NCBI GenBank assembly: GCA_946644025.1
Contig: CAMPCG010000095.1
Coordinates: 1 to 9,189, forward strand
Length of the DNA stretch: 9,189 nt
Source of the DNA: an uncultured Prevotellaceae bacterium
GTDB taxonomy: Bacteria; Bacteroidota; Bacteroidia; Bacteroidales; Bacteroidaceae
Reading direction: 5' to 3'
Made by a program: the position numbers and the translations under genes. The notes beneath the pieces were generated by a model. The model was given only the letters and a program-made list of their open reading frames with translations, was not told the DNA's origin and did not search any database. Below, one piece after another: positions 6,468 through 9,189 of this stretch (the first letter of the stretch is position 1; each line of letters opens with the position of its first letter).

Positions 6468-8228
6468 CTACTTCACGAACTTCTTTCCGTCGCGGATGTA
6501 CAGGCCCTTCTGCGGGACGTTCTCCAGGCGGCGGCCCTGCAGGTCGTAGACGGGTTGGGCCTTGGCTGCTTGCTGTTGGGTGAGTGTCTCGATGCCCTGT
6601 GTGGAGTTGACGGTGACCGTTGTCTCCACGAGCTTCACGTCGTGGCTCTTTGCCGACGTGTCGCTGATGGCCACGTCGCTAAGTGTCAGCGTGTAGGAGC
6701 CCTCGGCCACACTGTCGGCCACGCGCACCCTTATCTTGCACACCTCGCCGTCGCCGGCCGAGATGGCCGAGCCGTTGGTCGAGGCACCCATCACGCGCAG
6801 CGTGCCGTCGGGCATGATGGTCGTGGCGAAGGTGTTGGTGCGGGCCGCCGTCGTGCGCTCCGTGCTCAGCGTGGCCTCGGCGAAGCCCTCATTGTCGCGC
6901 ACCACGCTGAAGCCCTCGGGAAGGCTCAGGCAGAACTGGAATCCCTCGGCCTCCACGCTGTTCTTCATCTTCACCGACAGTGTCAGCTCCTGGCCGGCGA
7001 CAGCCTCCATGGGGGCGATGTATACCGTGTTGTCCAGCGCCGAGACGTCGGTGTCCTGCTGGTCGGCGAAGACCATGACGCCGCGGGCGGCTGCCGGACG
7101 CTCGATGGTGCCGTAGAGCAGCAGGTGGGCCACGGCCGTGTAGTCGGCCACGTTCACCTGGCCGTCGCCGTTAGCATCGGCAGCCTTTGCGGAGAAGCCC
7201 TCCGGCGTGCGGCCCATCACGTGGTGGGCAATGGCCGTCATGTCGGCCACGGTCACGTTGCCGTCGCCGTTGGCGTCGCCCAGGTTAAGGCTGAGCACCG
7301 TTATCGTGAACGACTGCTGCTCCACCTCGTGGCTCCGGGCCTCGCTGTCGGCCAGCGAGGCGTTTACCAGCTGGGCATAGTATTTGCCCTCCTTCATGCC
7401 GGTACCGACGCGCACACGCACCTGGCACACCTCGCCGTCGCCTGCCGAGATGGCAGAGCCGTTGCTGCTGGCCGCCACTACGCGAATTACGTCGTTGAGA
7501 GAGTTGGCCAGCTTCCTCACCTCAAACGTATTCGTGCGCGCTGACGTGGTGCGCTCCTCCGAGAGGCTCACCATGGGCTTGCCCTCGGCGTCAGTCACCA
7601 CGCTCATGCCGCTGGGAAGAACCAGGTCGAAACCGAAACCCTCGATGTCCAACTCGTTGCGCAGCTTCACCGACAGCGTGAAGTCAGAGCCCACAAGGGC
7701 CGACGCGTCATCGACATAGAGCGCGTTGTTTTCTTTTTCGCCCACCAGCTTACCGTCTATGACAATAACAAAATCCCTATTGTTTACTATACTCACTTTG
7801 GTAATGTCTGGCTCTATGGTTTGCGCCACGTCCGACCGGACAGAAATGCGCACCAACTCGCAGTGGGTAGACCTCAGAGGTGTTTGGTCCATTAGGTCAA
7901 TGATAATAAACAGATATTCTCCATTGTCTTTCTTCTTGATGATCAAAGTACTATTGCTGTCAACATTTTCTCCGAACAGGTCGGATGGCATTGTGCAAGA
8001 AGCAGTTGGCGATGAGGTGTTGGCGAATTCCACACCCTCAGGCAGTTTTAAGGTGAAATTACAGCCTTTGACGATTTCGTCAGTGTCTAAGTTCATCTTC
8101 ACCACAATCTCGGCCTCTTGTCCGGCCTCCACGTCGACAGGATCCGCATAGATATATCGGTTTGCTGCCGACATCTGGACTGCTGCCATCAGCAGCGCCC
8201 ACATTGTTGTAAGTCTTAGCATTTTCAT
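6468..8228 (-). CDS. Secreted multi-cohesin-like protein with internal dockerin and sorting-type tail
   Basis: A 586-residue exported protein, domains in order: signal peptide (1 to about 22, MKMLRLTTMWALLMAAVQMSA); divergent cohesin-like domain (about 24-162); second cohesin-like domain (about 166-312); type I dockerin (about 316-372) with two intact calcium loops, DANGDGNVTVAD and DANGDGQVNVAD; third cohesin-like domain (about 398-540); and tail VYDLQGRRLENVPQKGLYIR ending GKKFVK. This tail resembles the short C-terminal sorting segments on Prevotella secreted proteins, suggesting type IX-type export (inference). Domains 2 and 3 share LSEERTTSARTNTF and LSTERTTAARTNTF, then NGSAISAGDGEVC. 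A dockerin normally lies at a protein's end; here it is internal. The first domain's DNA is clearly more AT-rich. Cohesin and dockerin bind each other in cellulosomes, but the partner here is unknown and no catalytic domain is present. Start at 8228 gives a good signal peptide; methionine 3 is an alternative. The gene lies 51 bp after its paralogue. Confidence 0.85.
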   Translation of the reverse strand: MKMLRLTTMWALLMAAVQMSAANRYIYADPVDVEAGQEAEIVVKMNLDTDEIVKGCNFTLKLPEGVEFANTSSPTASCTMPSDLFGENVDSNSTLIIKKKDNGEYLFIIIDLMDQTPLRSTHCELVRISVRSDVAQTIEPDITKVSIVNNRDFVIVIDGKLVGEKENNALYVDDASALVGSDFTLSVKLRNELDIEGFGFDLVLPSGMSVVTDAEGKPMVSLSEERTTSARTNTFEVRKLANSLNDVIRVVAASSNGSAISAGDGEVCQVRVRVGTGMKEGKYYAQLVNASLADSEARSHEVEQQSFTITVLSLNLGDANGDGNVTVADMTAIAHHVMGRTPEGFSAKAADANGDGQVNVADYTAVAHLLLYGTIERPAAARGVMVFADQQDTDVSALDNTVYIAPMEAVAGQELTLSVKMKNSVEAEGFQFCLSLPEGFSVVRDNEGFAEATLSTERTTAARTNTFATTIMPDGTLRVMGASTNGSAISAGDGEVCKIRVRVADSVAEGSYTLTLSDVAISDTSAKSHDVKLVETTVTVNSTQGIETLTQQQAAKAQPVYDLQGRRLENVPQKGLYIRDGKKFVK

Positions 8229-8279
8229 AGGATTAATGTTTTTAATAATAACAACTTAAAATTTTAAAATTATGAAGCT
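8229..8279 (-). other. AT-rich spacer between the two cohesin/dockerin genes
   Basis: This 51-bp gap is nearly all A and T and contains a self-complementary stretch around 8256-8271 (AAAATTTTAAAAT). There is no GC stem to make a terminator and no TAnnTTTG promoter on the minus strand. The two genes are therefore probably cotranscribed. Confidence 0.6.
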
Positions 8280-9098
8280 TCATTCTTTTTCTGTCTGTTC
8301 CAGGTTCAGGGATGGTCTTCTTGGGAATCCTCCCTGGGAGAGTGTGGGGTCTTCGCCGATGATGTGTACTACGCCTACGTAGTCGGCCACGTTCACCCTG
8401 TAGTCGAGGTTCACGTCGGCAGCCCTGACGGAGAATTCTGCTGGTGTGCGTCCCATCACGTGGTGTGCAATGGCCACGAGGTCGGCCACGTTCACCCGTC
8501 CGTCGCCGTTGGCGTCGCCCAGGCTGAGGTCGCGCACATGAATCACGAAGGGGTTCTTCTCCACGTCGTGGCTGCGTGCGTCGGTGTCGGCGATGGAGAT
8601 GTTGCCCAGCTCCACGCGGTATTTATTCTCCGGGTAGTTGTTCGGCACATGAATTCTGACGGTACACACCTCTCCGTCGCCGGGTGCGATGGCTGCTCCG
8701 CTGGTCGAGGCTGCTACTACGCGCACGGCCCGCCGTTCACGATAGGCGGTGAGGAAGGCAGCGGCGAAGGTGTCGGTGCGGCGGGCCGTGGTGCGCTCCT
8801 CCGAGAGAGCTACCGCGGGGCACCCTAAGCTGTCGGCGACCACCTCCATGCCGTAGGGCAGGATGAGGTCGAAGGCGAAGCCCTCGGCGGCCACGCTGTT
8901 GCGCATCTTCACCGACAGCGTCAGCTCGGAGTTGACCAGCACCTCGGTGTCGGCTATATATATAATATTGTCTGTGTCGCCAATGGCCGTCACGGTGTCG
9001 GTGTCGGCGGCATGGCCCGGCAGCGGCGTCGTGGTCAGCAGCAGGGCCGAAAACAGGATATGTCTGAGTGCAAGCATAGTCTTTGGATTTATATTCAT
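8280..9098 (-). CDS. Secreted cohesin-like/dockerin protein
   Basis: A 272-residue exported protein: signal peptide (1 to about 30, ending PLPGHA), one cohesin-like domain (about 43-190), one type I dockerin (about 193-245), and a short polar tail (about 246-272, ending LNLEQTEKE). The cohesin-like domain carries the same marks as its neighbour: LTLSVKMRNSVAAEGFAFDL, LSEERTTARRTDTF and APGDGEVC. The first dockerin loop, DANGDGRVNVAD, is intact; the second, DVNLDYRVNVAD, keeps the D, N and D ligands and final D but has lost the loop glycine. No lipobox and no sorting tail like the neighbour's are present, so secretion route and anchoring are unclear. Start at 9098 is the longest; methionine 8 (MLALRHILF) would also give a signal peptide. 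It is the upstream gene of a minus-strand pair. The target is unknown; a structural or adhesive surface role is inference. Confidence 0.82.
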   Translation of the reverse strand: MNINPKTMLALRHILFSALLLTTTPLPGHAADTDTVTAIGDTDNIIYIADTEVLVNSELTLSVKMRNSVAAEGFAFDLILPYGMEVVADSLGCPAVALSEERTTARRTDTFAAAFLTAYRERRAVRVVAASTSGAAIAPGDGEVCTVRIHVPNNYPENKYRVELGNISIADTDARSHDVEKNPFVIHVRDLSLGDANGDGRVNVADLVAIAHHVMGRTPAEFSVRAADVNLDYRVNVADYVGVVHIIGEDPTLSQGGFPRRPSLNLEQTEKE

Positions 9099-9120
9099 CT
9101 TCTATATAACTAATGGTTAT

Positions 9121-9189
9121 TACGGCGCTTTGCCGTAGGAGGCGACGTGTCTCACGTCGCAACAATCTGCTGGATTGCGACGTGGGACA
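9121..9189. repeat. Cluster of short GC hairpins, cut by the window edge
   Basis: Three overlapping inverted repeats occur in 69 bp. TACGGC/GCCGTA (9121-9126, 9132-9137) has a 5-nt loop. GCGACGTG/CACGTCGC (9142-9149, 9153-9160) has a 3-nt loop. A 15-nt arm at 9148-9162 pairs with 9175-9189 with one mismatch. The last two use the same bases and are mutually exclusive. The cluster is probably the edge of a dispersed palindromic repeat, in the leader of the minus-strand pair. Confidence 0.75.

Noticed and set aside
6321..7544. 407-codon + strand open frame through the repeat, the terminator and the secreted protein gene
   Set aside because: It crosses a 15-bp terminator and the 11-bp repeat, and is the antisense of a protein with clear signal peptide and dockerin motifs.

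Overview
The window looks like a chromosomal segment of a GC-rich member of the Bacteroidales, most likely Prevotellaceae. The grounds are a perfect Bacteroidetes-type promoter (TTTG, 20 nt, TATATTTG), the absence of strong Shine-Dalgarno sites before most genes, and secreted proteins built from cohesin-like and dockerin modules, one ending in a short tail of the kind common on Prevotella secreted proteins. The genus is an inference; no rRNA or other phylogenetic marker is present.

Layout. Positions 1-2328 hold the end of a complex I operon: the C-terminal part of nuoM and complete nuoN, closed by a strong intrinsic terminator at 2351-2392. Positions 2393-2840 are non-coding and hold a roughly 300-bp nested palindromic element (2419-2719) followed by a promoter (2763-2794). 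That promoter heads a + strand cluster at 2841-6252: a C_GCAxxG_C_C family cysteine protein, then lutA, lutB and lutC, which encode the iron-sulfur L-lactate oxidation complex. lutA and lutB overlap by ATGA. lutC is set apart by 163 bp of tandem repeats. Downstream of lutC, an 11-bp repeat array faces its own inverted copy, and a 15-bp-stem bidirectional terminator separates lutC from the convergent minus-strand genes.

Positions 6468-9098 (minus strand) hold two tandem paralogous exported proteins. The upstream one (8280-9098) is signal peptide, one cohesin-like domain, dockerin. The downstream one (6468-8228) is signal peptide, three cohesin-like domains with an internal dockerin between the second and third, and a sorting-type tail. 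The window ends inside a cluster of short hairpins.

Functionally, the + strand genes point to respiratory energy metabolism: NuoM and NuoN are proton-pumping membrane subunits of NADH dehydrogenase, and LutABC would oxidise lactate to pyruvate and pass electrons on. The minus-strand pair are extracellular or surface scaffolding-type proteins of unknown target. I see no clear undescribed defence or mobile system. The most unusual items are the cohesin/dockerin mosaic protein, the three different tandem repeat arrays around lutC, and the palindromic element after nuoN.
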